A DNA stretch of 64,000 bases, from assembly GCF_022627955.1 (NCBI RefSeq), contig NZ_JABXGD010000010.1, positions 54,361 through 118,360 on the forward strand, in the 5' to 3' direction. Below the pieces are notes generated by a model. The model searched no databases. It saw only the letters and a program-made list of their open reading frames with translations, and was not told where the DNA came from. Position numbers and translations under genes: made by a program. Positions 52,165-61,123 of the stretch are shown piece after piece. This stretch comes from Microbacterium sp. C5A9. Lineage in GTDB: Bacteria > Actinomycetota > Actinomycetes > Actinomycetales > Microbacteriaceae. Numbering within the stretch: the first letter of the stretch is position 1; every line of letters begins with the position of its first letter.

Positions 52165-53754
52165 ATGTCCGCCACCCCCACCCGCCCGAGCCAGGCCGGT
52201 CCGACCGTCGCGATCGTCGGCAGCGGTCCGATCGGCTCCGCGTACGCCCGCGTGATCCTGCAGAGCCATCCGACCGCCCGGGTGGTGATGTTCGAAGCGG
52301 GCCCCCAGATCACCGATCGTCCGGGAGCCAGTGTGCGCAACATCGCGGACCCCGCCGAGAAGGCGAAGGCGCGCGAGATGGCACAGGGGCCGCAGGCCGG
52401 CGCATTCCGCGAATCGCTGGGGATTCCGGCAGGGGTGGTCGTCGAGGGCATGTTCACGGCGCGGCAGGGCACCCACCTGCTCGATTTCGGCGGTGAGGGG
52501 TCGGCCCACGCGCCGACTTTCCCGGCCGCGGCGGCCGCGACCAACGTCGGCGGTCAGGGGTCGCACTGGACCTGCGCGATCCCCCGGCCCGCTTTCAGCG
52601 AGAAGCTCCCGTTCATCCCCGACGACGAATGGGAGGAGCTCATCACCACGGCGGAGGGGCTGCTGCACCACCAGAGCGCGGCCTTCGCGGACTCGCCGAT
52701 CGGCGGCGCCATCCGCACCCTGCTCGAGGGCGAGTTCGCCGCCGAGCTCCCCGAGGGGTACGGCGTGAGCACGCTGCCGGTGGCCGGTGACCCCCGACCC
52801 GACGGCACGATGGTGTGGGCCGGAGCAGACATGGTGCTCGGGCCGCTCATCGAGCAGGGGACCGACGAGAGCGCGCGGTTCGAGCTGCTCGACCTCTCTC
52901 TGGTCCGTCGGATCGAGCACGAGGGTGGACGCGCGACCGGAGTGCTGGTCGAAGACCTCCGCACGCGGCAGACGACGTCTGTGCCCGCCGACCTCGTCGT
53001 GGTCGCAGCGGATGCCTTCCGCTCGCCCCAGCTGCTCTGGGCGTCGGGCATCCGGCCTGCGGCCCTCGGCCGCTATCTCACCGAGCACCACGTCGTGATC
53101 TCGACCGTGTCGCTCGACGGCGAGCGCATGGAGGAGCTGGTCACGGACGATGAGCTGGACCTCGAGCTCGCGCGCCGCGCGATGAACCAGGCCGACCCGG
53201 TCGCCGCGGTCAACCGCATTCCGTTCTCCGAGCCGGGGCATCCGTTCTCCCTGCAGGTGATGTACGCGGAGAATCCGCCGTTCCCGTTGGACCCCTCGCA
53301 CCCGCATGCGGGCAATCGATGGGGATACGTGAACATGGGCTACGGCGTGCGCAAGCATCCGCGTGCCGAGGACGGCGTGCGGTTCGACGACGACGAGCTC
53401 GACTATCGCGGTCTGCCGAACATGACGATCGAGTACGCAGTGACGCCGGTGGAGGAGGCGGAGATCGCGGATGCCACCGAGCACCTGCGCCGCGCGGGGA
53501 AGGCGCTCGGCACCTTCATCGCCGAACCTCGGCTGCTGCCGAACGGATCGAGCCTGCACTACATGGGGACGATGAGGGCCGGGGCGGTGGACGACGGCAC
53601 GAGCGTCGCGGACCCGTACTCGCGGGTGTGGGGGTTCGAGAATCTCGTGGTCGGCGGCAATGCGCTGATCCCGACCGCCAACACGATGAATCCGACGCTG
53701 ACGAGCGTGGCGATCGCGGTGCGGGGCGCGCGGGAGGCCGCGGCACGCCTCTGA
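52165..53754 (+). CDS. GMC-family FAD oxidoreductase, second CarA-like glycoside 3-oxidase
   Basis: 529 residues, GGAGGAG upstream. FAD site VAIVGSGPIGSAYARVIL (15-32), ATNVGGQGSHWTCAIPRPA around the flavin and active-site His in GSSLHYMGTMRAG (H465) with Asn in ANTMNPTLTSVAIA (N509). Compared with the copy at 31590 it has an insertion of about 25 residues in the middle. Likely oxidises C3 of the sugar in a C- or O-glycoside; the two copies may differ in aglycone preference. Located after the aromatic operon and MFS gene, away from the deglycosidases. Confidence 0.83.
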   Translation: MSATPTRPSQAGPTVAIVGSGPIGSAYARVILQSHPTARVVMFEAGPQITDRPGASVRNIADPAEKAKAREMAQGPQAGAFRESLGIPAGVVVEGMFTARQGTHLLDFGGEGSAHAPTFPAAAAATNVGGQGSHWTCAIPRPAFSEKLPFIPDDEWEELITTAEGLLHHQSAAFADSPIGGAIRTLLEGEFAAELPEGYGVSTLPVAGDPRPDGTMVWAGADMVLGPLIEQGTDESARFELLDLSLVRRIEHEGGRATGVLVEDLRTRQTTSVPADLVVVAADAFRSPQLLWASGIRPAALGRYLTEHHVVISTVSLDGERMEELVTDDELDLELARRAMNQADPVAAVNRIPFSEPGHPFSLQVMYAENPPFPLDPSHPHAGNRWGYVNMGYGVRKHPRAEDGVRFDDDELDYRGLPNMTIEYAVTPVEEAEIADATEHLRRAGKALGTFIAEPRLLPNGSSLHYMGTMRAGAVDDGTSVADPYSRVWGFENLVVGGNALIPTANTMNPTLTSVAIAVRGAREAAARL

Positions 53755-53829
53755 TCCGCGCCTGACTCCGCCGGGTCGTTCCGAGGATGATCCGGAGCCC
53801 GTCCGGTATCCCGAAGGTACGCTGATGAC

Positions 53830-54075
53830 ATGTGTGATCACTCGCCGCCGGTCGTCCGCCCGCTGTGGGCGAGCGTCGCCGACGGGTTCTACGTGGGCAG
53901 CCGGGAGGGATCGTTCCTCGGCTACATCGACCGTCAGCCCGACGGCGCCTGGCGGGCCTTCGACGCGGCCTCGCGCGTTCTCGGCGACCACGCGGACCAC
54001 CACCGTGCGATGGCGGCCGTGACGGCAGGTGCAGAAGCCGACGCGGTCGAGAGAGAGCAGGAGGATGCCGGATGA
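53830..54075 (+). CDS. Small hypothetical protein
   Basis: 81 residues. LWASVADGFYVGSREGSFLGYIDRQ followed by a short helical His-rich part (DHADHHRAM). No signal or membrane segment, no family recognised. Overlaps the BLUF gene by ATGA, so it is co-translated with the photoreceptor and may be its partner. Confidence 0.6.
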   Translation: MCDHSPPVVRPLWASVADGFYVGSREGSFLGYIDRQPDGAWRAFDAASRVLGDHADHHRAMAAVTAGAEADAVEREQEDAG

Positions 54076-54521
54076 CCGACCCGAACCCGCTCGTCTCGCT
54101 CGTGTACTGCAGCAGCGCCACCCGCCCGTTCGACGAGCAGGAGCTCGCCGAGCTGCTGACGGTGAGCCGCGCCAGGAACAGCGCTCGCGACATCACCGGG
54201 ATGCTGCTCTACCGTGGGGGCGAGTTCGTCCAGATCCTGGAGGGCACCCGGTCGGACGTCGACGAGCTGATGGAGAGGATCGGGCGCGATCCGCGGCACC
54301 GCGATGTGCGCGTGCTGATCGAGGAGCCCCTGCACGAGCGGCGTTTCGCCGAGTGGACGATGGGCTACCGGTCGCTGGTCGCTGCGGAGCCGGCCATGGC
54401 ATCGGGGTACCGCGACTCCTTCGACGACCTCCGGGTGGGCGACCACGACATGATCGGCCGGGCGATCATGGAGCTCACGCTGTGGTTCCGCGTGCGGGAG
54501 TCGACCCCGTCGCGCGGGTGA
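54072..54521 (+). CDS. BLUF-domain blue-light photoreceptor
   Basis: 149 residues, a single BLUF domain. LVSLVYCSSATRPF carries the flavin-proximal Tyr (about 12), RNSARDITGMLLY the Asn and ITG-x-LL segment (about 36-48), GEFVQILEG the Gln (about 54) and RRFAEWTMGYRSL the Trp/Met segment. All residues needed for the photocycle are present. No fused output domain, so signalling would be by protein contact; the co-translated 81-residue protein is a candidate partner. Confidence 0.88.
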   Translation: MTDPNPLVSLVYCSSATRPFDEQELAELLTVSRARNSARDITGMLLYRGGEFVQILEGTRSDVDELMERIGRDPRHRDVRVLIEEPLHERRFAEWTMGYRSLVAAEPAMASGYRDSFDDLRVGDHDMIGRAIMELTLWFRVRESTPSRG

Positions 54522-54816
54522 GCTCGATCGCGCGACGGTGCGCCGTCTCCGCGATCCAGGTGCTCGCGCTTCCTCCGTACGCGGAGAACTCCCGCGCGTG
54601 CGCCCAGACGTGTACGTAGGTCTCCTGCAGCACGTCCTCGGCCGACGGCCGCGACTCGATCACGCTGAGGATGAGTCCGAACACCCGCGCGCACGTGAGG
54701 TCGTACAGCTGCGCGAAAGCCGTCTGACTGCCGGATGCGATGTCGACCATCAGGTCGTCTTCGGCCCCCGACGACGAGTCCCCGCCGATGCGGGGAAGAA
54801 CGCCTCGAATGCTCAT
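54475..54816 (-). CDS. Sigma-factor region-2-only protein (SigK-like ECF, truncated)
   Basis: 113 residues. GSQTAFAQLYDLTCARVFGL and RPSAEDVLQETYVHVWAHAREF followed by STWIAETAHRRAIELTR are sigma region 2 of an ECF factor, closest to SigK types. After about residue 100 the frame stops; region 4 (normally to about 190 residues) is missing. The 3' end overlaps the convergent BLUF gene by 47 nt. It may be a decayed gene, or a separate region-2 protein; a frameshifted region 4 is not visible because the downstream DNA is the BLUF gene. Confidence 0.65.
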   Translation of the reverse strand: MSIRGVLPRIGGDSSSGAEDDLMVDIASGSQTAFAQLYDLTCARVFGLILSVIESRPSAEDVLQETYVHVWAHAREFSAYGGSASTWIAETAHRRAIELTRATGSTPARGTTA

Positions 54817-54916
54817 GGGTCGATGGTGGCACGCGCCTGTCGACGACGGATGAGTCTTGCGCGGGAGGGCAGCGAGGTGCTAGCCGCGGCGGCGGGGGAC
54901 TGTGCTCGTCGCGAGC

Positions 54917-55858
54917 TCAGCCGAGCAGTGTCACGCCGAAGCTCGCGACGACCGTTCGGAGCTCGGCGAGGTAGCGCTGCGCCTGCTCGGTGAGCGGGAT
55001 CGCGGAGTGCCCGATCCAGCCGATCTCGATGCGCTCGTCGACGTCGAGCGGGATGGCGACGATCTCGGGGTCGAGGTCGTCGCTGATGATTCCCGTCGAG
55101 ATCGTGTACCCGTCGAGGCCGATCATGAGGTTGAAGATCGTCGCGCGGTCGGAGACCCTGATCTCCCGCGGGCTGGAGAGGGTGGAGAGGATCTCCTCGG
55201 CGAAGTAGAAGGAGTTGTTCGCGCCCTGGTCGAACGTCAGCCGCGGCACCTCGGCGAGATCGTCGAGGGTCACCCGCTCCCGCGCGGCGAGGGGGTTCTT
55301 GCGCGAGATGAAGATGTGCGGCTCGGCGACGAAGAGCGGGCGGAACGCGAGTCCCGAGTCGCGGAGCAGCTTGTCGATGACGTTGCGGTTGAAGTCGTTG
55401 CGGTACAGGATGCCCAGCTCGCTGCGCAGGGTGCGGACGTCTTCGATGATGTCCCACGTGCGCGTCTCCCGCAGTGAGAACTCGTACTCGGCCGCCTCGC
55501 TCGCCTTCACCATCCGCACCATCGCGTCGACCGCGAAGGAGTAGTGCTGCGTCGAGACCCCGAGCAGACGGCGAGAAGGCGGTCGGCCGAGGTAGCGCTG
55601 TTCGAGCAGCGCGACCTGCTCGACGACCTGCCGGGCGTAGCCGAGGAACTCCACGCCGTCGGTGGTGAGCGTCACTCCGCGGGCCGAGCGGACGAGCAGA
55701 TCGCGCCCCACTCGGCTCTCGAGGTCCTTCATCGCCGCCGACATGGTGGGCTGCGCGACGTAGAGCAGGTCGGCGGCCGCGCTGATCGACCCCTCCGCAG
55801 CGACCTCGATGTAGTAGGTGAGCTGCTGGAGGGTGATGCCGCTCGAACGTCTGGCCAT
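54917..55858 (-). CDS. LysR family transcriptional regulator, divergent from mesX-mesD
   Basis: About 313 residues from the ATG at 55858 (GTG at 55864 is possible). HTH: ISAAADLLYVAQPTMSAAMKDLESRVG (about 18-44). Effector domain follows. A palindrome CTATG-N6-CATAG lies 10 nt upstream of its start, between it and mesX, a typical LysR site. It probably controls the methionine synthesis pair and may sense homocysteine or methionine-related signals (inference). Confidence 0.88.
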   Translation of the reverse strand: MARRSSGITLQQLTYYIEVAAEGSISAAADLLYVAQPTMSAAMKDLESRVGRDLLVRSARGVTLTTDGVEFLGYARQVVEQVALLEQRYLGRPPSRRLLGVSTQHYSFAVDAMVRMVKASEAAEYEFSLRETRTWDIIEDVRTLRSELGILYRNDFNRNVIDKLLRDSGLAFRPLFVAEPHIFISRKNPLAARERVTLDDLAEVPRLTFDQGANNSFYFAEEILSTLSSPREIRVSDRATIFNLMIGLDGYTISTGIISDDLDPEIVAIPLDVDERIEIGWIGHSAIPLTEQAQRYLAELRTVVASFGVTLLG

Positions 55859-55867
55859 AGTCACAGC

Positions 55868-55883
55868 CTATGTCTTGGCATAG
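55868..55883. promoter_or_regulatory. Candidate LysR-box
   Basis: CTATG (55868-55872), TCTTGG, CATAG (55879-55883): a perfect 5-bp dyad in the 125-bp region between the LysR gene and mesX. A further CATAG (55857-55861) on the other side of the CTATG forms a second dyad, suggesting two adjacent half-site pairs. Confidence 0.5.
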
Positions 55884-55983
55884 TCGCGACGCATTACACG
55901 ATAGGTGCGCTCTGGCCGCACCATGGAGGCACCCCCTTTCCGCGAGGCCGTGTCCGGCCGATCAGCGCACCGATTGGCATCTC

Positions 55984-57024
55984 ATGGCCCACGAGTTCAC
56001 GTTCCGCATCACGACGACCCGGTTCGACGAGGACTACTCGCCCTCGAACGACTCCCGCATCACCACGAACTTCGCCAACCTGGCGCGCGGCGAGCACCGT
56101 CAGCAGAACCTGCACAACGCCCTGACGATGATCGACCGCCGGTTCAACGACCTCGCCCGCTGGGACAACCCGAACGGCGACCGGTACACGCTCGAGCACG
56201 AGATCGTCTCGGTCGCGGTGCAGTTCGCCGCCGAGGGCGAAGACCGGGAGTTCCCCCTGCTCGAGGTGCTGGACATCCAGATCGTCGACCGTCTCACCGG
56301 CACGCGCACGCACGGGATCGTGGGGAACAACTTCTCGTCGTACGTGCGCGACTACGACTTCAGTGTGCGGCTGCCGGCCGCCAGCGAAGCAGCGGGCGGG
56401 TTCGCTCTTCCCGACGACTTCGGCGACCTGCACGGCAAGCTCTTCCAGCACTTCCTCGACTCCGAGGCGTACCGCGAGCGCTTCTCGCTGTCGCCGGTGA
56501 TCTGCATCAGCGTCTCGACGAGCAAGACCTACCGTCGGACCGACAACCATCACCCGGTGCTCGGCGTCGAGTACGAGCAGAAGGACTCGTCGTTGACCGA
56601 CGCGTACTTCGGCAAGATGGGCCTCTCGGTCCGGTACTTCATGCCGCGAGGCAGCGTCGCGCCGCTGGCGTTCTATTTCCGCGGCGACCTGCTGAACGAC
56701 TACACGAACCTCCAGCTCATCGGCACGATCAGCACGATGGAGACGTTCCAGAAGATCTACCGTCCGGAGATCTACAACGCCAACTCGGCCGCGGCGAGCC
56801 TCTACCAGCCCAGCCTCGAGCTGCAGGACTACTCGGTGACGAAGATCGCCTACGACCGCGAGGAGCGCAGTCGGCTCGCGACCGAGCAGGGCAGGTTCAC
56901 CGACGAGCACCTCATGCGTCCGCACGGCGACCTGCTCGAGCAGTGGGCCGCTTCGTACGGCGCCGCCGAGCCCGTCACTGCCGACGACCTGGCCCGTGCC
57001 GGCGACCTCGCGCCCGTCGCCTGA
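55984..57024 (+). CDS. mesX: MesX (DUF1852): partner of the oxygen-dependent methionine synthase MesD
   Basis: 346 residues from the ATG at 55984. Starts AHEFTFRITTTRFDEDYSPSNDSRITTNFANLARG, which I recognise as DUF1852. Known: DUF1852 (MesX) is required with the core-MetE protein MesD for methionine synthesis in aerobes, without folate as methyl donor. mesD follows after 48 nt. Cytoplasmic, no metal motif obvious to me. The actual methyl donor and oxygen chemistry are not established by sequence. Confidence 0.85.
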   Translation: MAHEFTFRITTTRFDEDYSPSNDSRITTNFANLARGEHRQQNLHNALTMIDRRFNDLARWDNPNGDRYTLEHEIVSVAVQFAAEGEDREFPLLEVLDIQIVDRLTGTRTHGIVGNNFSSYVRDYDFSVRLPAASEAAGGFALPDDFGDLHGKLFQHFLDSEAYRERFSLSPVICISVSTSKTYRRTDNHHPVLGVEYEQKDSSLTDAYFGKMGLSVRYFMPRGSVAPLAFYFRGDLLNDYTNLQLIGTISTMETFQKIYRPEIYNANSAAASLYQPSLELQDYSVTKIAYDREERSRLATEQGRFTDEHLMRPHGDLLEQWAASYGAAEPVTADDLARAGDLAPVA

Positions 57025-57072
57025 CCGCCGTCGCCTGACCACTGCCGCACGACCAACGGAGAATCCGCGAAC

Positions 57073-58110
57073 ATGAACACGCTTCTGCCCACCTCGATCG
57101 TCGGCAGCCTGCCGAAGCCGTCCTGGCTGGCCCAGCCCGAGACGCTGTGGTCGCCGTGGAAGCTCGAGGGAGACGCCCTGAGCGAGGGCACGCAGGATGC
57201 GCTGCGCATCGCCGTGCAGGAGCAGCGCACCGCCGGGCTCGACATCATCAGCGACGGCGAGCAGAGTCGCCAGCACTTCGTGACGACCTTCATCGAGCAC
57301 CTCTCGGGCGTCGACTTCGATCAGCGCGAGACGGTGCGGATCCGTGACCGGTACGACGCCAGTGTGCCGACGATCGTCGGCGCCGTGAGTCGTGAGAAGC
57401 CCGTGTTCGTCGACGACGCCAGGTTCCTCCGCCAGCAGACCGATCAGCCGATCAAGTGGGCGCTGCCCGGACCGATGACGATGATCGACACGCTCTACGA
57501 TCGCCACTACGGCAGCCGCGAGAAGCTGGCGCGGGAATTCGCCACGATCCTCAATCAGGAGGCGAAGGAGCTCGAGGCGGCGGGCGTCGACATCATCCAG
57601 TTCGACGAGCCGGCGTTCAACGTCTTCTTCGACGACGTGCGGGACTGGGGCGTGGAGGTGCTCGAGCGAGCGGCCGAGGGGCTGCGCGCGGAGACCGTGG
57701 TGCACATCTGCTACGGGTACGGGATCAAGGCGAACACCGACTGGAAAGCGACCCTCGGGGCGGAGTGGCGGCAGTACGAGACGTCGTTCCCGCTGCTGCA
57801 GGCCTCGAGCATCGACACCATCTCGCTGGAGAGCCACCACTCGCACGTCCCGCTGGAGCTCATCGACCTCATCCGCGGCAAGAGGGTCATGCTCGGAGCG
57901 GTCGACGTCGCCAGCCACACCGTCGAGACGCCGGAGGAGGTCGCCGAGACGCTCCGCGCCGCGCTGCGATTCGTCGACGCGGACAAGCTCGTACCGAGCA
58001 CGAACTGCGGCCTGGCGCCGCTGCCTCGCGACGTGGCGCGCGGCAAGCTGCGGGCGCTCAGCGCCGGGGCCGCGCTCCTTCGCGACGAGCTCGCTGCCGC
58101 GAAGGTCTGA
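57073..58110 (+). CDS. mesD: MesD: core-MetE folate-independent methionine synthase
   Basis: 345 residues, only the C-terminal catalytic barrel of cobalamin-independent methionine synthase. LPTSIVGSLPKPSWL opening; zinc ligands expected in VVHICYGYG (His-x-Cys), Glu in DTISLESHHSH and Cys in STNCGLAPLP; DIIQFDEPAFN for the homocysteine region. It lacks the N-terminal folate-binding half (about 400 residues) of MetE, consistent with MesD. Coupled functionally with mesX just upstream. Confidence 0.88.
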   Translation: MNTLLPTSIVGSLPKPSWLAQPETLWSPWKLEGDALSEGTQDALRIAVQEQRTAGLDIISDGEQSRQHFVTTFIEHLSGVDFDQRETVRIRDRYDASVPTIVGAVSREKPVFVDDARFLRQQTDQPIKWALPGPMTMIDTLYDRHYGSREKLAREFATILNQEAKELEAAGVDIIQFDEPAFNVFFDDVRDWGVEVLERAAEGLRAETVVHICYGYGIKANTDWKATLGAEWRQYETSFPLLQASSIDTISLESHHSHVPLELIDLIRGKRVMLGAVDVASHTVETPEEVAETLRAALRFVDADKLVPSTNCGLAPLPRDVARGKLRALSAGAALLRDELAAAKV

Positions 58111-58218
58111 GGCAGGACGCGTCGCGGCGTCGGAGATTTCCTCGGGTTCCGCCCGCCGTCCCGCTAGCGTGGTGCGCAAGCGCGCGAACGCCGCTGCGGG
58201 CGGATCGGGGGAACGGGA

Positions 58219-60750
58219 ATGTCTCGACACGAGGATGCCACGAACCGTGCCGGCACGAGCCTGGGCGCCGACACGAACGAGGTGACGAACGCCGACGCTG
58301 ACACGGACATCAGGATCGGCCTCACGTCAGCCCGCGTCGCCGAGCTGACGGCATCCGGGCAGACGAACGCGTTCGCCGAGGACTCGAGTCGCAGCGCCTG
58401 GAACATCGTGCGCGCGAACGTCTTCACCCTGTTCAATGCGATCGTCGGCGGCTGCTTCCTGGTGCTGCTGCTGCTCGGTCGCTGGCAGGATGCGCTGTTC
58501 GGGCTCGCCGCGTTCGGCAACGCGATCATCGGATGCTGGCAGGAGTTCCGCGCGAAGGCGGCGCTCGATCGGCTCGCGCTGCTGAACGCGCCGCGCGCGC
58601 GCGTGCGTCGGGATGCGCAGGACGTCGAGATCGCTCCGGCCGAGGTCGTGCGCGGCGACGTGCTGGTCCTCCGTGCGGGCGACCAGGTCACGGCCGACGC
58701 CGTCGTGCTCGAGCACCGGGCGCTGCAGATCGACGAGTCCATGCTCACCGGTGAGTCGGATGCCGTCGACAAGCAGGACGGCGACGAGGCTCTGTCCGGG
58801 TCGATCGTCGTCGCCGGGGAGGGTCTTGCTCGCGCAGTGCGGGTGGGTGCGGACTCGTACGCGAACCGGTTCGCCGCGGAGGCGAAGCGCTTCTCGCTCG
58901 TGGCATCCGAGCTGCGCACCTCGATCGACCGCGTGCTGAAGTGGGTCGGGTGGGGGATCGGGCCGATCGGGCTTCTCGTGCTCAACGCCCAGATCATGGT
59001 CGCGGGCGGATGGGTGACGGCGTGGACGACCGGCACGTGGACGCAGGCGATCGTCAACACGATCTCGGCGCTGACCGCGATGATCCCGCTCGGACTCGTG
59101 CTGATGACGTCGATCGCGTTCGCCGTGGGGGCCGCGCGACTCGCGTCGCGGCAGGTGCTCGTCAACGAGCTCCCCGCCGTCGAGGGGCTGGCGCGTGTGG
59201 ACGTGATCTGCCTCGACAAGACGGGAACCCTCACCGAGGGCGAGCTCGCCTATCGCGACCTGGTGCTCTTCGATCCGGCGGCCGGCGCCTGGCAGGACGC
59301 GCTGTCGTGGTTCGGCGACGCACCGGATGCGAATGCGACCGCCCGCTGCCTGCGGGAGCCCTATCCCGTCGAACGGCCCCGCGACGCGGCGGTCTACATC
59401 TCGTTCTCGTCGGCGCGGAAGTGGAGTGCGCTCTCGTTCGCGGATGCCGGAGCGGAGACCTGGGTGCTCGGCGCCCCCGAGATGGTGCTGGGCGATGCCG
59501 CGACCGACACCGGCACCGAGGTCGGCGAAGCCGTCACGCGTCTGGCGGCTGAGGGACTGCGCACGCTCGTGCTCGCACGCAGCACCGATCCCTACTCGAC
59601 GGCCGCACAGGCGGCCGAGTCCCTGCCGACCGGACTGGCGCCGGTGGCGGTGATCACCTTCAGCGAGAGGGTGCGTCCGGATGCCGCGCAGACGCTGGCG
59701 TACTTCCGCGCACAGGGCGTGGGCGTGCGCGTCATCTCGGGCGACAATCCGCGCACGGTCGCGGCGATCGCGCGGCAGCTGGGCCTCGACGCCGGGGAGG
59801 GCTACGACGCGAGGCGGCTTCCCGACGACGACGTCGAGCTCGGTGCCGTGCTCGACGCGCACACGGTGTTCGGACGGGTGACGCCCGAGCAGAAGAAGCG
59901 CATGGTCGTCGCGCTGCAGGCCCGGGGCCACACCGTCGCGATGACCGGCGACGGTGTGAACGACGCCCTGGCGATCAAGACCGCCGACATCGGCATCGCG
60001 ATGAACTCCGGATCGCCCGCGACCAAGGCCGTCGCCCGACTCGTGCTGCTCGACGGACAGTTCTCGCACCTTCCCGACGTGGTCGCCGAGGGGCGGCAGG
60101 TGATCGCGAACATCGAGCGCGTCTCGATGCTGTTCCTCACGAAGACCGTCTACGCGACCACCCTCGCCGTGCTCTTCGGGGTCATGGTGCTCGAATTCCC
60201 GTTCCTGCCTCGGCAGCTGTCGATCACCGACGGCCTGACCATCGGCATCCCCGCATTCTTCCTGGCGCTGATGCCGAACACCAGCCGCTACGTGCCGGGG
60301 TTCCTGCGTCGATCACTGACCTTCGCGATTCCCGCCGGCCTCCTGATCGCTCTCGCGCTGACGGTGTACACGCGCGCCGCGATGGGTCTCGGCATCACCG
60401 AGGCCCAGCTGCGGACCGGATCGACGATCATCCTCGCCATCGTGGGCATCTGGGTGCTCGCGGTACTGGCGCGTCCGCTCGATCGCTACAAGGTGCTCGT
60501 GGTCGGCGGCATGTTCGTCGCACTTTCGGTGCTGTTCACGGTTCCGCTCGCCGGCCGGTTCTTCCAGCTGGTCGATCCCGGTGAGGACGCGGCGTACCTG
60601 ATCGCCGGAATCACGATCGTCACGATCCTCGCGATCGAGGTGGTGCGGATCGTGCACCGGCGGATCCTCGCCCGGACGTCAGCCCGCGAAGAACCGGCGG
60701 CTGGCGGGCGGCGCCCAGACCGCCGCGAGGACCAGCAGCTCGAGCACTGA
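58219..60750 (+). CDS. P-type cation-transporting ATPase (CtpE-like)
   Basis: 843 residues. TGES motif in LTGESDAVD (about 176), membrane segment AMIPLGLVLMTSIAF (M4, cation site), phosphorylation motif CLDKTGTLTEG (Asp about 334) and hinge TGDGVNDALAIKTADIGIAM (about 576). No N-terminal heavy-metal-binding domain. The combination of short cytoplasmic domains and PLGL in M4 recalls CtpE of mycobacteria, a calcium transporter; cation specificity is inferred only. Confidence 0.88.
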   Translation: MSRHEDATNRAGTSLGADTNEVTNADADTDIRIGLTSARVAELTASGQTNAFAEDSSRSAWNIVRANVFTLFNAIVGGCFLVLLLLGRWQDALFGLAAFGNAIIGCWQEFRAKAALDRLALLNAPRARVRRDAQDVEIAPAEVVRGDVLVLRAGDQVTADAVVLEHRALQIDESMLTGESDAVDKQDGDEALSGSIVVAGEGLARAVRVGADSYANRFAAEAKRFSLVASELRTSIDRVLKWVGWGIGPIGLLVLNAQIMVAGGWVTAWTTGTWTQAIVNTISALTAMIPLGLVLMTSIAFAVGAARLASRQVLVNELPAVEGLARVDVICLDKTGTLTEGELAYRDLVLFDPAAGAWQDALSWFGDAPDANATARCLREPYPVERPRDAAVYISFSSARKWSALSFADAGAETWVLGAPEMVLGDAATDTGTEVGEAVTRLAAEGLRTLVLARSTDPYSTAAQAAESLPTGLAPVAVITFSERVRPDAAQTLAYFRAQGVGVRVISGDNPRTVAAIARQLGLDAGEGYDARRLPDDDVELGAVLDAHTVFGRVTPEQKKRMVVALQARGHTVAMTGDGVNDALAIKTADIGIAMNSGSPATKAVARLVLLDGQFSHLPDVVAEGRQVIANIERVSMLFLTKTVYATTLAVLFGVMVLEFPFLPRQLSITDGLTIGIPAFFLALMPNTSRYVPGFLRRSLTFAIPAGLLIALALTVYTRAAMGLGITEAQLRTGSTIILAIVGIWVLAVLARPLDRYKVLVVGGMFVALSVLFTVPLAGRFFQLVDPGEDAAYLIAGITIVTILAIEVVRIVHRRILARTSAREEPAAGGRRPDRREDQQLEH

Positions 60751-61086
60751 CTGCACGAGCACCGCCCAATCCCACGTGGTGGTGAGGGCGGTGATGACGT
60801 GCAGCACGAGCTGGATCCCGACGTAGATCGTCAGCAGCAGGCGGGCGAGCCGACTGCCCCGACCGATCGCGGCGGCGACGGCGATCGTCAGCAGGCCGAA
60901 GAGGATCACGGCTGCCCCGACGAGCGAGACGGCGAGCACATCGGCATCGGGCACCTGGTAGCGGCTGAGGAGCACCGCGAGACCGAGGAGTGCGTTCGAC
61001 AGTCCGCTCACCACCACCAGGACCACGACGATGATGACGATGACGGGTCGCGTCGGCGTCGCGCTGCGCTGGGTCTCGGACTCCAC
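60679..61086 (-). CDS. Small membrane protein
   Basis: About 135 residues from the GTG at 61086; TTG at 61101 is possible. TACAGT sits six bases upstream of the GTG, so the message may be leaderless. Helices: VIVIIVVVLVVVSGLSNALLG, LAVSLVGAAVILFGLLTIAVA, LLLTIYVGIQLVLHVITAL and LVQSVLELLVLAAVWAP. No family recognised. The 3' end overlaps the P-type ATPase gene by 72 nt in convergent orientation. Confidence 0.65.
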   Translation of the reverse strand: MESETQRSATPTRPVIVIIVVVLVVVSGLSNALLGLAVLLSRYQVPDADVLAVSLVGAAVILFGLLTIAVAAAIGRGSRLARLLLTIYVGIQLVLHVITALTTTWDWAVLVQSVLELLVLAAVWAPPASRRFFAG

Positions 61087-61123
61087 GCGATCACTGTACA
61101 AGCGATGCCGTCGTCCGTGAGCG

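Noticed and set aside
55894..58230. A 778-residue minus-strand frame over mesX and mesD
   Set aside because: Shadow of the two plus-strand genes, which have recognisable family motifs; the antisense translation has no domain.
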